A stretch of 31,535 nucleotides of DNA from an uncultured Dorea sp. (lineage in GTDB: Bacteria; Bacillota; Clostridia; Lachnospirales; Lachnospiraceae). The notes below the pieces were generated by a model, which saw only the letters and a list, made by a program, of their open reading frames with translations, searched no databases and was not told the origin of the DNA. The stretch is from NCBI RefSeq assembly GCF_934294775.1, contig NZ_CAKRAH010000027.1, positions 1 to 31,535 on the forward strand, read 5' to 3'. This document shows, piece after piece, positions 15,885 to 23,984 of the stretch; position 1 is the stretch's first letter; the number at the start of each line of letters is the position of its first letter. Position numbers and translations under genes: made by a program.

Positions 15885-18800
15885 ATGAAAAAGAGAAGTA
15901 AAAAGCTTTTGAGCTTGTTCCTCTCTGCGATGATGGTATTCAGTGTGGTACCTGCAGTAGCTTATGCAGAACCTGCAGCAGAAGAAAGCACAGCTGAACA
16001 GACAGCAGATCAGGAAGACAACACAGAAGCAGCGCAGGATGATGCGGATGCAGACAAAGCAGAAGCAACTGCAAAAGAGGCGGACAAAGATTCGTCAAAG
16101 ACAGAAACAGCAACAAATAATGATGTTGCTGCACAGGCAGAGAATAATGAAACAAAAGCAACAACGGGTACGGTAACAGGAAGTATTGATCTTTCTGGTA
16201 TCAAATTTGGCGGAGCCAATGCAGCCGTTGCTGATAATATGGTAAAGAACCAGGATGTTAAGATTGACGAAAGCGATCCGACAGTTGTACAGTTAAAAAA
16301 AGAACTGGAAAGTATCGAGATTGTTGGTGGTGAAGCTGAGGATACTGATTCACGTGTAGCAGATGCAACTTATACAGCAGAAGATGAATCAGATACATCT
16401 ACGGAAAAGAAACCTCTGACAGAAGAACAGATTCAAAATGTATTAGCTATGTTCCAGCAGTATCAGGATCAGTGGAAAAAGAATGCGGACGTACTTGGTG
16501 TACAAATGCCATTCTACCTCAGTTATAACGATGATAATGATGACGGACTTGGCGTATTAGGAGAAATGCTCGTACTTGCAGGAAAATCAGTTGATGATGT
16601 ACGTAGTGGAGAGTATACATACGATGATGTAACTGGTATGATCCTGAACTTCCAGTTTGGAGATCAGTATGGTGTAGAATACTATGGTGATACAGTAAAA
16701 AGTGTAAGAGATAAAGGACTGGAAGCTGTAAAAAAATCCGGAGCAAAAACGGAAGTGCAGAAACTTCTTGCACTGAATGATTATCTTGCACAGATTGATA
16801 CATTTGACATGGCTTATATCATGAACAGCAGTGATAAAGACAGTGATACACCAACTATGCAGGCACCAACCCCTACGAAGAATGAGCATTGGGATACAAT
16901 GTATCAGGCAGTATATTCTGTTTATGAAAAGAATATCAAGGAGACATTTGAAAATAAAATTAAAGATGGACTCTTTGACAATGCAACAAAGCAGGCACTT
17001 CGCCAGTCTGATGCATGTAAAGATATGACTGATGAGCAGTTCTCGGCGTTCCTTGAAACAGAGGATGGAAAAAATGCATATAATCAGTACTACGATCAGG
17101 TAAAAGCGAATATTGAACAGAATGGCATGGATATACCTCAGGAAGATGGAACAACTGTTCATATGACATTAGATCAGATTGTTGCTGCACAGATGGATAC
17201 TGCTATGGATGATCTTAATGGAATGACACCAAACCAGGCGATTCCAGTGTATGCAAAACAGGCAGCAACACAGCTGACAGACGGTATCGTAAATTACTGG
17301 GAAGGTACTCAGTTCGGAGCTATGGCTCTTGGAAAATCTGTATGTTTAGGATATTCCAAAGCTTATGCTTATATGATCCAGTGTATGCACTCTGATATTT
17401 ACACAACAGATGGAAATATCGATAATGCATCCAGCTGGAAAACAGCAAAAGATTTGTATTATGCAGAAGATGGTAAAACAATTGATATTGACAAAGATTA
17501 CGTAGTTGACCTTGTTCGTATTACATTTGATACATCTGTTACAATGTATGGAACAAAGAATAATGGATTTAACTCAGATCATTTCTGGAATGCTGTTAAA
17601 GTCGATGGAAAATGGTATTATATTGATCCGTGTTATACAGATGTATATACAGAAGTCATGTCACGTAATCGTGGAGAAATTAATGGAAGCATGAATCACA
17701 TGTATTTCATGTTCAGTGATACGAGTGCAAGAAAGATGTATGATGGTTACTTTAATTCAGCAAGTGGATTGAAGTCATTATATAAAGATGTTGCAACAGA
17801 TAAGACTTATGAAACAGCATGGCCGGCACGTATTGCAAGTACAACATCTTATGATGGAAATGGTAATGCGTATTATTCTTATAGTTCACAGGATTTATTC
17901 AGTATGATAACAAGTGACAATCCGGATTATACAAAGATGATGAATACGGAGTATAAGATTGTACAGCATAAGATGGGTGATACGTTAAAAGACGATCAGG
18001 ATGATGGAGACAGCGATTATAACACATTGATTTTTATCAATAAAGAAGCGGACGATTCATCTAAGAGTAGCAAGGCATCTAATAGCTTGGGAAGCAGCTC
18101 TAGCAATAAGAACTATGTTGCACAGGTTTATAACCCAGAGACAAAAGAACTAGAAGATAATGATATGCTGACAAAGGCTGTTAAACAGTACATGAATGAA
18201 GCAGCAATCTATCCTTCCATCTTTACATCAAGCTACTATTATAATGGAAAAGTATATTTCAATATTAGTAATGCTATTTATACTTATGACGTGAAGACTG
18301 GTGAAGTAGTACTTGTAAAAGAGTATAATGAAGTGGTTGGACACAGAGATGCAACAGAGGCATTTGGTGCAATGGCATTTACAACTGCTACACCAGAAAA
18401 AGATGCAAAAATGGATATCACTGTAAATAATGCACCAATCGCAGGATTTACTATCAAAGATGGTAAAATGAAGGTGTCAATTGCTACAAACTATGCTTGG
18501 GTATCAGGTAGAACACAGCATGATGTATATTCTGATCAGACAGATAAAAATGGAAATTATCCGATGCTTGATGATGTAAAGAAGACATATGGATATGAAT
18601 TCCAGGAAAGTAATTACAACCAGAGCTATAGCAATTATAAATCAAGTTCATACGGAAATGATGAAACGAATGATAATGATGAGTTCATGTGGACAGCTTG
18701 CATTGAAGACGACATTGATCTGAGCCATTTTGAAAAAGAACATTCAGACAGCGACTATGAAAAAGTCACAGTAGCTCCTACTTGTGGAAAGAATGGATAT

Positions 18801-21053
18801 ACAGAAGAACGTTGTAAGACATGTGGAAAGATCAAAGAAGGAACTCGTAAAGAGGAAAAAGATACAGCATTAGATCATCATTATGTTCATTACAATGAAA
18901 CATATTATACAAAGACAGATGATAAATGGAATACTGGCGAAAGCTATGTATGTGTAGATTGTGGATATGCAGTTCAGAGCGATGATGACGATGATGGACT
19001 GAATTCTGATAAGAGTGTGATTGGTGCAAAAGACACATATGCACTGGCAAAAGAAAAAGCTGGTCATACATATGCACCTGTAAAAGAAGATGCAGTAGAC
19101 TGGGCTTCTGAAAAAGATGGAAAGATTACTCTTGCAAAAGATACAGATGTTAGTTGTACAGACTGTTCAACAAAGAAACTGGACTGCCTGCAGGATTATG
19201 AAGAAGCTGGAAAAACAATAACTGCTAAGACAGATAAAGATATTACACTTGATGTAACAACATCACACACAGGAACATGTGATAACGGTGTGACAACTGT
19301 TTATAAAGCATCTGGAAAAGATGATAATAATAACAAGATCACAGCAACAAAGAGTGAAAAAGCTGAAGCTGGTCAGCATCAGTATGAAGGCAAGTTAGAG
19401 TGGAACAAAGTAAAAGATTCTGACGGAAATGTTACTGACAAATACAAAGCAAGCGTTTCAGACGTGAAGTGTAGTGTATGTGGTGACGAACCAAAGGATG
19501 ATCAGATTACTGTAACAACAGAAAAGAATGCAGAAAAGAGCAAGGACGCTACATGTGAAGAAGCTGGAGTAACTGTATGGACAGCAACTGTAACTGTAAA
19601 AGCTGCAGACAGCGATACAGTAATTGGAACATTTACAAAAGACAAAGAAGTAAAAATTGATGCGCTTGGACATAAGTATGGCGATCCAGAGTTCACATGG
19701 ACAAAGGGTGACAACAATACTTATACAGTAAAAGCAAAACGTACATGCAAAAACGATGCATCTCATGTAGAAGAAGTTGATGCAAAAGTAACAGAGAAGA
19801 CAGATGGAGCAAGCTGTACAGAAGCAGGAAAGATCACATATACAGCAACAGTAACATTTGACGGAAAAGACTATACAGATACTAAGACAGAAAACGTTGA
19901 AGCAATTGGACATGACTATAAAGTCTCAGATAAAGATGGATGGAAATGGACAGCAGATAAAGAGAAAGGATATACAGCAGTTGCAACATTCAAGTGCAGC
20001 CGTTGTGGAGATTCTCATAAGGTAGATGCAGTTGTTACGAAGGAAGAAAAGAACGGACAGATCATCTACACAGCAAATGCTGAGTACACAGATGCAAATG
20101 GCAAGAAGTTCACAGCAACAACTACAAAGAATGCAAAAATGTCTGTATCTTACATGGTTCACCGTCAGGATTTAGATTGGGAAACTGATTGGAAGAAAGA
20201 CGGCGAAGAATCAGGAACTGTTGGACAGTCTAAGAGATTAGAGGCTATTAGAATCAAATTACCAGATGGTGTATCAGGATCTATCGAATATCGTACACAT
20301 GTACAGGATCTCGGATGGGAAAAGACATGGAGTAAAGATGGAGAAGAATCCGGTACAGAAGGACAGTCAAAGAGGCTGGAAGCAATCCAAATCAGACTGA
20401 CAGGTGAGGTTGCAGAAAATTATGACGTATACTATAGTGTACATGCTCAGGATTTCGGATGGCTCGGATGGGCTAAGAACGGAAAAGAAGCGGGAACATC
20501 TGGTTACGGATACAGACTGGAAGCGATCAAAATTCAGCTTGTTGCCAAAGGTGACAAAGCGCCTACAAGCGATAAAGAAGCTATGGAATCAAGACTCGTA
20601 GGATACCAGACACATGTACAGGACTATGGTACTCAGAAATATGTATATGACGGCGCTATGGCAGGTACAGAAGGCGAAGCAAAACGTATGGAATCTATCC
20701 GGATGTTGCTTCCATCTTCCGCAAACAGTGCAATCCAGTACAGATCTCATGTACAGGATTATGGATGGGAGAAGAACTGGGCATCTAATGGAGCATTATC
20801 GGGAACAACAGGTAAGTCAAAGAGACTGGAAGCAATCCAGATTAAGCTGTCTGGTGATGTAGCAGAAAAGTATGATGTATATTACAGAGTACATGCTCAG
20901 GATTATGGATGGCTTGGATGGGCTAAGAATGGTGAATCTTCAGGAACAGAAGGACATTCAAAACGTCTTGAGGCAATTGAAGTACGTCTGATTCCAAAGG
21001 GAACAACTCCAAACCTTCCAACATCAGCAAATGCAAAAGCGTTTATTAAATAA
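15885..21053 (+). CDS. exported transglutaminase-like protein with Cys-pair modules and six ChW repeats
   Basis: This 1722-residue exported protein starts with a signal peptide (KKRSKKLLSLFLSAMMVFSV, cut likely after VAYA, residue 28). An acidic Ala/Thr/Glu-rich linker runs to about residue 95. A transglutaminase/papain-like fold follows, with a candidate triad C487 (VCLGYSKAY), H566 (DHFWNAVKVDG) and D581 (WYYIDPCYTD). Such domains act as cysteine proteases or crosslinkers on the surface. Around 967-980 and then in four modules starting near 1060, 1163, 1262 and 1342 are GHxY-like starts with CxxC-type pairs or their remnants. Six ChW repeats (clostridial hydrophobic repeats with a conserved Trp) fill 1422-1703. 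There is no LPXTG signal, so ChW repeats may hold it at the surface (inference). It is transcribed alone. Confidence 0.88.
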   Translation: MKKRSKKLLSLFLSAMMVFSVVPAVAYAEPAAEESTAEQTADQEDNTEAAQDDADADKAEATAKEADKDSSKTETATNNDVAAQAENNETKATTGTVTGSIDLSGIKFGGANAAVADNMVKNQDVKIDESDPTVVQLKKELESIEIVGGEAEDTDSRVADATYTAEDESDTSTEKKPLTEEQIQNVLAMFQQYQDQWKKNADVLGVQMPFYLSYNDDNDDGLGVLGEMLVLAGKSVDDVRSGEYTYDDVTGMILNFQFGDQYGVEYYGDTVKSVRDKGLEAVKKSGAKTEVQKLLALNDYLAQIDTFDMAYIMNSSDKDSDTPTMQAPTPTKNEHWDTMYQAVYSVYEKNIKETFENKIKDGLFDNATKQALRQSDACKDMTDEQFSAFLETEDGKNAYNQYYDQVKANIEQNGMDIPQEDGTTVHMTLDQIVAAQMDTAMDDLNGMTPNQAIPVYAKQAATQLTDGIVNYWEGTQFGAMALGKSVCLGYSKAYAYMIQCMHSDIYTTDGNIDNASSWKTAKDLYYAEDGKTIDIDKDYVVDLVRITFDTSVTMYGTKNNGFNSDHFWNAVKVDGKWYYIDPCYTDVYTEVMSRNRGEINGSMNHMYFMFSDTSARKMYDGYFNSASGLKSLYKDVATDKTYETAWPARIASTTSYDGNGNAYYSYSSQDLFSMITSDNPDYTKMMNTEYKIVQHKMGDTLKDDQDDGDSDYNTLIFINKEADDSSKSSKASNSLGSSSSNKNYVAQVYNPETKELEDNDMLTKAVKQYMNEAAIYPSIFTSSYYYNGKVYFNISNAIYTYDVKTGEVVLVKEYNEVVGHRDATEAFGAMAFTTATPEKDAKMDITVNNAPIAGFTIKDGKMKVSIATNYAWVSGRTQHDVYSDQTDKNGNYPMLDDVKKTYGYEFQESNYNQSYSNYKSSSYGNDETNDNDEFMWTACIEDDIDLSHFEKEHSDSDYEKVTVAPTCGKNGYTEERCKTCGKIKEGTRKEEKDTALDHHYVHYNETYYTKTDDKWNTGESYVCVDCGYAVQSDDDDDGLNSDKSVIGAKDTYALAKEKAGHTYAPVKEDAVDWASEKDGKITLAKDTDVSCTDCSTKKLDCLQDYEEAGKTITAKTDKDITLDVTTSHTGTCDNGVTTVYKASGKDDNNNKITATKSEKAEAGQHQYEGKLEWNKVKDSDGNVTDKYKASVSDVKCSVCGDEPKDDQITVTTEKNAEKSKDATCEEAGVTVWTATVTVKAADSDTVIGTFTKDKEVKIDALGHKYGDPEFTWTKGDNNTYTVKAKRTCKNDASHVEEVDAKVTEKTDGASCTEAGKITYTATVTFDGKDYTDTKTENVEAIGHDYKVSDKDGWKWTADKEKGYTAVATFKCSRCGDSHKVDAVVTKEEKNGQIIYTANAEYTDANGKKFTATTTKNAKMSVSYMVHRQDLDWETDWKKDGEESGTVGQSKRLEAIRIKLPDGVSGSIEYRTHVQDLGWEKTWSKDGEESGTEGQSKRLEAIQIRLTGEVAENYDVYYSVHAQDFGWLGWAKNGKEAGTSGYGYRLEAIKIQLVAKGDKAPTSDKEAMESRLVGYQTHVQDYGTQKYVYDGAMAGTEGEAKRMESIRMLLPSSANSAIQYRSHVQDYGWEKNWASNGALSGTTGKSKRLEAIQIKLSGDVAEKYDVYYRVHAQDYGWLGWAKNGESSGTEGHSKRLEAIEVRLIPKGTTPNLPTSANAKAFIK
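20148..21047 (+). repeat. tandem 450-bp duplication encoding two triplets of ChW repeats
   Basis: ChW repeats start near residues 1422, 1467 and 1514, and again at 1572, 1617 and 1664. Each is exactly 150 residues after its partner (20148-20597 and 20598-21047). Repeats 2 and 5 share HVQD and GWEKxW; repeats 3 and 6 share YDVYYxVHAQD and GWLGWAKNG. Repeat 4 has lost the Trp residues (DYGTQKYVYDG). Confidence 0.9.
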
Positions 21054-21097
21054 TGTTTGAATCTGTTATCTGGTTAGTGACAGTGTAGAATGCGAAG

Positions 21098-21135
21098 AAG
21101 CAAGGTATAATGCAAAAAGTTATACCTTGCTTTTT
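21098..21135 (+). terminator. intrinsic terminator after the ChW-repeat gene
   Basis: A 13-bp perfect stem AAGCAAGGTATAA (21098-21110) / TTATACCTTGCTT (21120-21132) has a nine-base loop; its 3' arm runs into the T-run 21131-21135. Confidence 0.92.
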
Positions 21136-21147
21136 GATTGATGTGCG

Positions 21148-21167
21148 TTCGGAAGAAGCTGTCAGTG
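21148..21167 (+). repeat. post-terminator motif, copy 2
   Basis: TTCGGAAGAAGCTGTCAGTG, with its GAAGCTG core 19 nt after the T-run of the preceding terminator. It is the best match to the consensus, and AGAAGCTGTCAGTG also forms the 5' arm of the rpoC terminator. Confidence 0.55.
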
Positions 21168-21280
21168 GCAACATCTGTAGATAATAAAAAATGCCGAAAG
21201 TTATAAATGGAAGATTTGTAAATGTTGTATGAAAATCTTTAAATTTAAAATAGAGAAAGACACAAAATGTTCACAAAAGG

Positions 21281-21308
21281 TTGAAAAAAAAGAAAAATAT
21301 GGTATGAT
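21281..21308 (+). promoter_or_regulatory. promoter of the repeat-stalk surface protein gene
   Basis: TTGAAA (21281-21286) and TATGAT (21303-21308) are 16 nt apart, with an extended TGG before the -10. Confidence 0.7.
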
Positions 21309-21351
21309 AAAAATTAGAACTGAAAATTATTATTAATAGGGGGAAACGAAA

Positions 21352-22269
21352 GTGAAGAAGAGAACGTTAACCAAAGCACTTGTACTTTCACTTGCTACTA
21401 CTCTTACTGTAGGAACAGCAACTGTAAGCACATACGCAGCTGACAAAAGCGTAGTTAGCAGCTCATTATCTAACGTATCAATTCCATCTATCTCAGGATA
21501 CAGCATCAGCAATTCGGCATTAGACTCTCAGGCAAAAGCAGCGCTGAAAGCAAAAGCATCTGAGATTATGAACAGTGGTAAATACGTAGATGCAACAAAG
21601 AGCACATATGTTAAATTCATTGGAAGTCCAGTTCAGAAAGTTACTTATGATGGAAATGCACATGGATTATCAGCAGAGATCCGTGCAACAATCGGAAGTG
21701 CGAAAGTGGCAGACGCTAATATGTTCTATGTAGGAGTTACAGAGAACGGTACATATTATGCATCCGCTCAGGCACCAACACAGCCGGGATTCTATTATGT
21801 TGCAGCATACTATGTTGGAAGCGACGAGTATTATCCAATTATTGCATATGGTATTATTGTGATTGAGCCGGCAAAGACTCCGGACAAGCCGGATGTAGAT
21901 CCGGATCCGACACCAACACCAGATCCGACACCGACACCAGACCCAACACCGGATCCGACACCAACACCAGATCCGACACCGACACCGGATCCGACACCAA
22001 CACCAGATCCGACACCAACACCAGATCCGACACCAACACCGGATTCAAAAGATAGTAAGACAACAGACAACAATAAGAACAATACAGCAAATAATAAGAA
22101 CACATCTGCTACAAAGACAAGCACAACAGCTAAAAAAGCTGATGCAGCACAGCAGAAGAAAGCTCCTAAGACAGCTGATACAGCAAACTATGTATGGTAC
22201 ATGGTTACATTACTTGCAGCTGGTGTAATTAGCGTAGCAATTCTTATGATGAGAAAAAGAAGAAAATAA
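21352..22269 (+). CDS. cell-wall-anchored surface protein with Pro-rich stalk and PKTAD sorting signal
   Basis: This 305-residue exported protein starts at GTG, eight bases after AGGGGGA (21338-21344). It has a signal peptide (KKRTLTKALVLSLATTLTVG, cut near residue 29). Residues about 85-175 resemble bacterial Ig-like MBG modules (VTYDGNAHG, FYVGVTENGTYY, PTQPGFYYVAAYYVG). A stalk of DPTPTP units covers about 183-231, then a Lys/Thr/Asn-rich spacer. The C-terminus is a cell-wall sorting signal: APKTAD at 271-276, a hydrophobic helix (about 282-300) and RKRRK. The common LPxTG is replaced by APKTA, with Ala instead of Gly after Thr, so the matching sortase is uncertain. It has its own promoter and terminator. 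The ligand is unknown. Confidence 0.83.
   Translation: MKKRTLTKALVLSLATTLTVGTATVSTYAADKSVVSSSLSNVSIPSISGYSISNSALDSQAKAALKAKASEIMNSGKYVDATKSTYVKFIGSPVQKVTYDGNAHGLSAEIRATIGSAKVADANMFYVGVTENGTYYASAQAPTQPGFYYVAAYYVGSDEYYPIIAYGIIVIEPAKTPDKPDVDPDPTPTPDPTPTPDPTPDPTPTPDPTPTPDPTPTPDPTPTPDPTPTPDSKDSKTTDNNKNNTANNKNTSATKTSTTAKKADAAQQKKAPKTADTANYVWYMVTLLAAGVISVAILMMRKRRK
21898..22044 (+). repeat. 18-bp tandem repeats encoding a DPTPTP stalk
   Basis: About eight units of an 18-bp repeat encode Asp-Pro-Thr-Pro-Thr-Pro; one unit is short by two codons. Units differ by synonymous changes (CCA/CCG, GAT/GAC). The array is in frame and likely varies in length between strains. Confidence 0.93.
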
Positions 22270-22299
22270 TACAACGGATTAATTGATTCGAAGTATCAG

Positions 22300-22338
22300 C
22301 CGGGCAAATGAGGTAAACTTGTTTGTCCGGTTTTTTTT
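22300..22338 (+). terminator. intrinsic terminator after the stalk protein gene
   Basis: CCGGGCAAA (22300-22308) pairs with TTTGTCCGG (22322-22330) with one G-T pair, followed by eight T (22331-22338). Confidence 0.9.
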
Positions 22339-22390
22339 CGTATAACAGGAGTGTATTTGCACATATGCGTACTTTTTTTGCCACTTTTGC

Positions 22391-22419
22391 TTGAAGTTAA
22401 GTCCAATAACAACTATAAT
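22391..22419 (+). promoter_or_regulatory. glmM promoter
   Basis: TTGAAG (22391-22396) and a perfect TATAAT (22414-22419) are 17 nt apart. Confidence 0.85.
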
Positions 22420-22479
22420 AGGTTCAGTTACTTGATAATGGAATGACTAAAAAAATATTATAATTTTAGGAGAATACAT

Positions 22480-23868
22480 ATGGGAAGATATTTTGGAACG
22501 GATGGTTTCCGTGGAGAAGCTAACAATAATTTAACAGCAGATCACGCATACAAGATAGGAAGATTTCTTGGATGGTATTATGGAGAAGTGAAGCGTCAAA
22601 GTGGTGACGAGACACCGGCACGTATTGTAATCGGTAAGGATACAAGACGTTCCAGCTACATGTTCGAATATACGCTGGTTGGCGGACTGGTAGCCTCCGG
22701 AGCAGATGCTTATCTTCTGCATGTTACAACAACTCCATCTGTAGCATATGTTGCAAGAACAGATGAGTTTGACTGTGGAATTATGATCTCTGCAAGTCAC
22801 AACCCATACTATGATAATGGTATCAAACTGATCAATGGTAATGGAGAGAAAATGGATGAAGGAACCATCGCATTGGTGGAAGATTATCTGGATGGCAAGC
22901 TTGAAGTATTTGGAGAAAAATACGAAGAGATTCCATTTGCACACACATCCAAGATCGGACGTACCGTTGATTATGTATCAGGAAGAAACAGATATATCGG
23001 TTACCTGATTTCTCTTGGCCTCTATTCATTCAAGGGAATGAAAGTTGGTCTGGACTGCGCAAACGGAAGTTCATGGAACCTTGCAAAGTCAGTATTTGAT
23101 GCACTTGGCGCCAAGACTTATGTGATCAATGCAGAGCCTGATGGAACTAACATTAATAACAATGCCGGATCTACCCACATCGGCGGACTTCAGAAGTTTG
23201 TAGTGGAAAATGGACTGGATGTTGGATTTGCGTATGACGGAGATGCCGACAGATGTCTGTGTGTGGATGAAAAAGGTAATCTGGTGGATGGAGATGCAAT
23301 CCTCTATATCTATGGAAAATACATGAAAGAACGTGGCAAACTGGAGAATAATACAGTTGTTACTACAGTTATGTCTAACTTTGGATTATACAAAGCATTT
23401 GACGAAGCCGGAATTGGTTATGCGAAGACAGCTGTCGGAGATAAATATGTATATGAATATATGACAAAGAATGGCTGTATTCTCGGTGGAGAACAGTCAG
23501 GACACATCATTTTCTCAAAATATGCTTCCACAGGAGACGGTATCCTTACCAGTCTTAAGATGATGGAAGTTATGATGGCAAGAAAGAAAAAGATGAGTGA
23601 ACTGATGGAAGGCCTGCACATTTACCCACAGGTACTGGAAAATGTACGTGTGACAGATAAGAAGGCAGCTCAGGACGACGCAGACGTACAGGCTGCAGTA
23701 AAAGCCGTTACAGAAGCGCTTGGAGATACCGGACGTATTCTGGTTCGTGAATCCGGAACAGAACCGCTTCTTCGTGTAATGGTGGAAGCAGAGACAGAAG
23801 AAGTCTGCAAAAAGTATGTAGATCAGGTTGTTGATGTGGTTAACAAGAAAGGCTATGCAGTAAAATAG
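22480..23868 (+). CDS. glmM: phosphoglucosamine mutase
   Basis: It converts glucosamine-6-phosphate to glucosamine-1-phosphate on the way to UDP-GlcNAc and peptidoglycan. The 462-residue protein is of the usual size for the family. The active-site phosphoserine is S106 (ISASHNPYYDNGIK), the Mg-binding loop is D253-D255-D257 (YDGDADR), the sugar loop is GGEQSGH, and the phosphate-binding loop is RESGTEP at 423-429. The FGTDGFRG N-terminus is typical. The start ATG follows AGGAGA at 22468-22473. A phosphomannomutase is the main alternative, but glmS immediately downstream favours GlmM. The 116 bp to glmS have no terminator, so the two are probably cotranscribed. Confidence 0.93.
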   Translation: MGRYFGTDGFRGEANNNLTADHAYKIGRFLGWYYGEVKRQSGDETPARIVIGKDTRRSSYMFEYTLVGGLVASGADAYLLHVTTTPSVAYVARTDEFDCGIMISASHNPYYDNGIKLINGNGEKMDEGTIALVEDYLDGKLEVFGEKYEEIPFAHTSKIGRTVDYVSGRNRYIGYLISLGLYSFKGMKVGLDCANGSSWNLAKSVFDALGAKTYVINAEPDGTNINNNAGSTHIGGLQKFVVENGLDVGFAYDGDADRCLCVDEKGNLVDGDAILYIYGKYMKERGKLENNTVVTTVMSNFGLYKAFDEAGIGYAKTAVGDKYVYEYMTKNGCILGGEQSGHIIFSKYASTGDGILTSLKMMEVMMARKKKMSELMEGLHIYPQVLENVRVTDKKAAQDDADVQAAVKAVTEALGDTGRILVRESGTEPLLRVMVEAETEEVCKKYVDQVVDVVNKKGYAVK

Positions 23869-23898
23869 CAATATAGAATGCAAATATTGGAAAGGTTT

Positions 23899-23927
23899 CT
23901 GTTGTTTGCACAGTGTGTGAACAGCAG
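23899..23927 (+). promoter_or_regulatory. hairpin between glmM and glmS
   Basis: CTGTTGTTTGCAC (23899-23911) pairs with GTGTGAACAGCAG (23915-23927) over 13 bp with three G-T pairs and a three-base loop. No T-run follows, so it is not a terminator. It may be a processing or stability element between the two cistrons (inference). Confidence 0.55.
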
Positions 23928-23984
23928 CACAAAAGGATAAAGAAAGAGTACACTATAGTATAAGAAGACAGGAGAACGAATTTT

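Noticed and set aside
16587..17162. Long reverse-strand frame (191 codons) within the ChW-repeat gene
   Set aside because: Cys/Ile/Phe-rich shadow of the forward coding frame, without a start signal.
21831..22124. Reverse-strand frame encoding Gly-Val-Ser-rich repeats opposite the stalk protein
   Set aside because: It is the mirror of the 18-bp Pro-Thr-Asp repeat; no ribosome site and no real protein features.
23869..23984. glmS ribozyme in the glmS leader
   Set aside because: The gap is too short and the conserved core bases were not found by eye.
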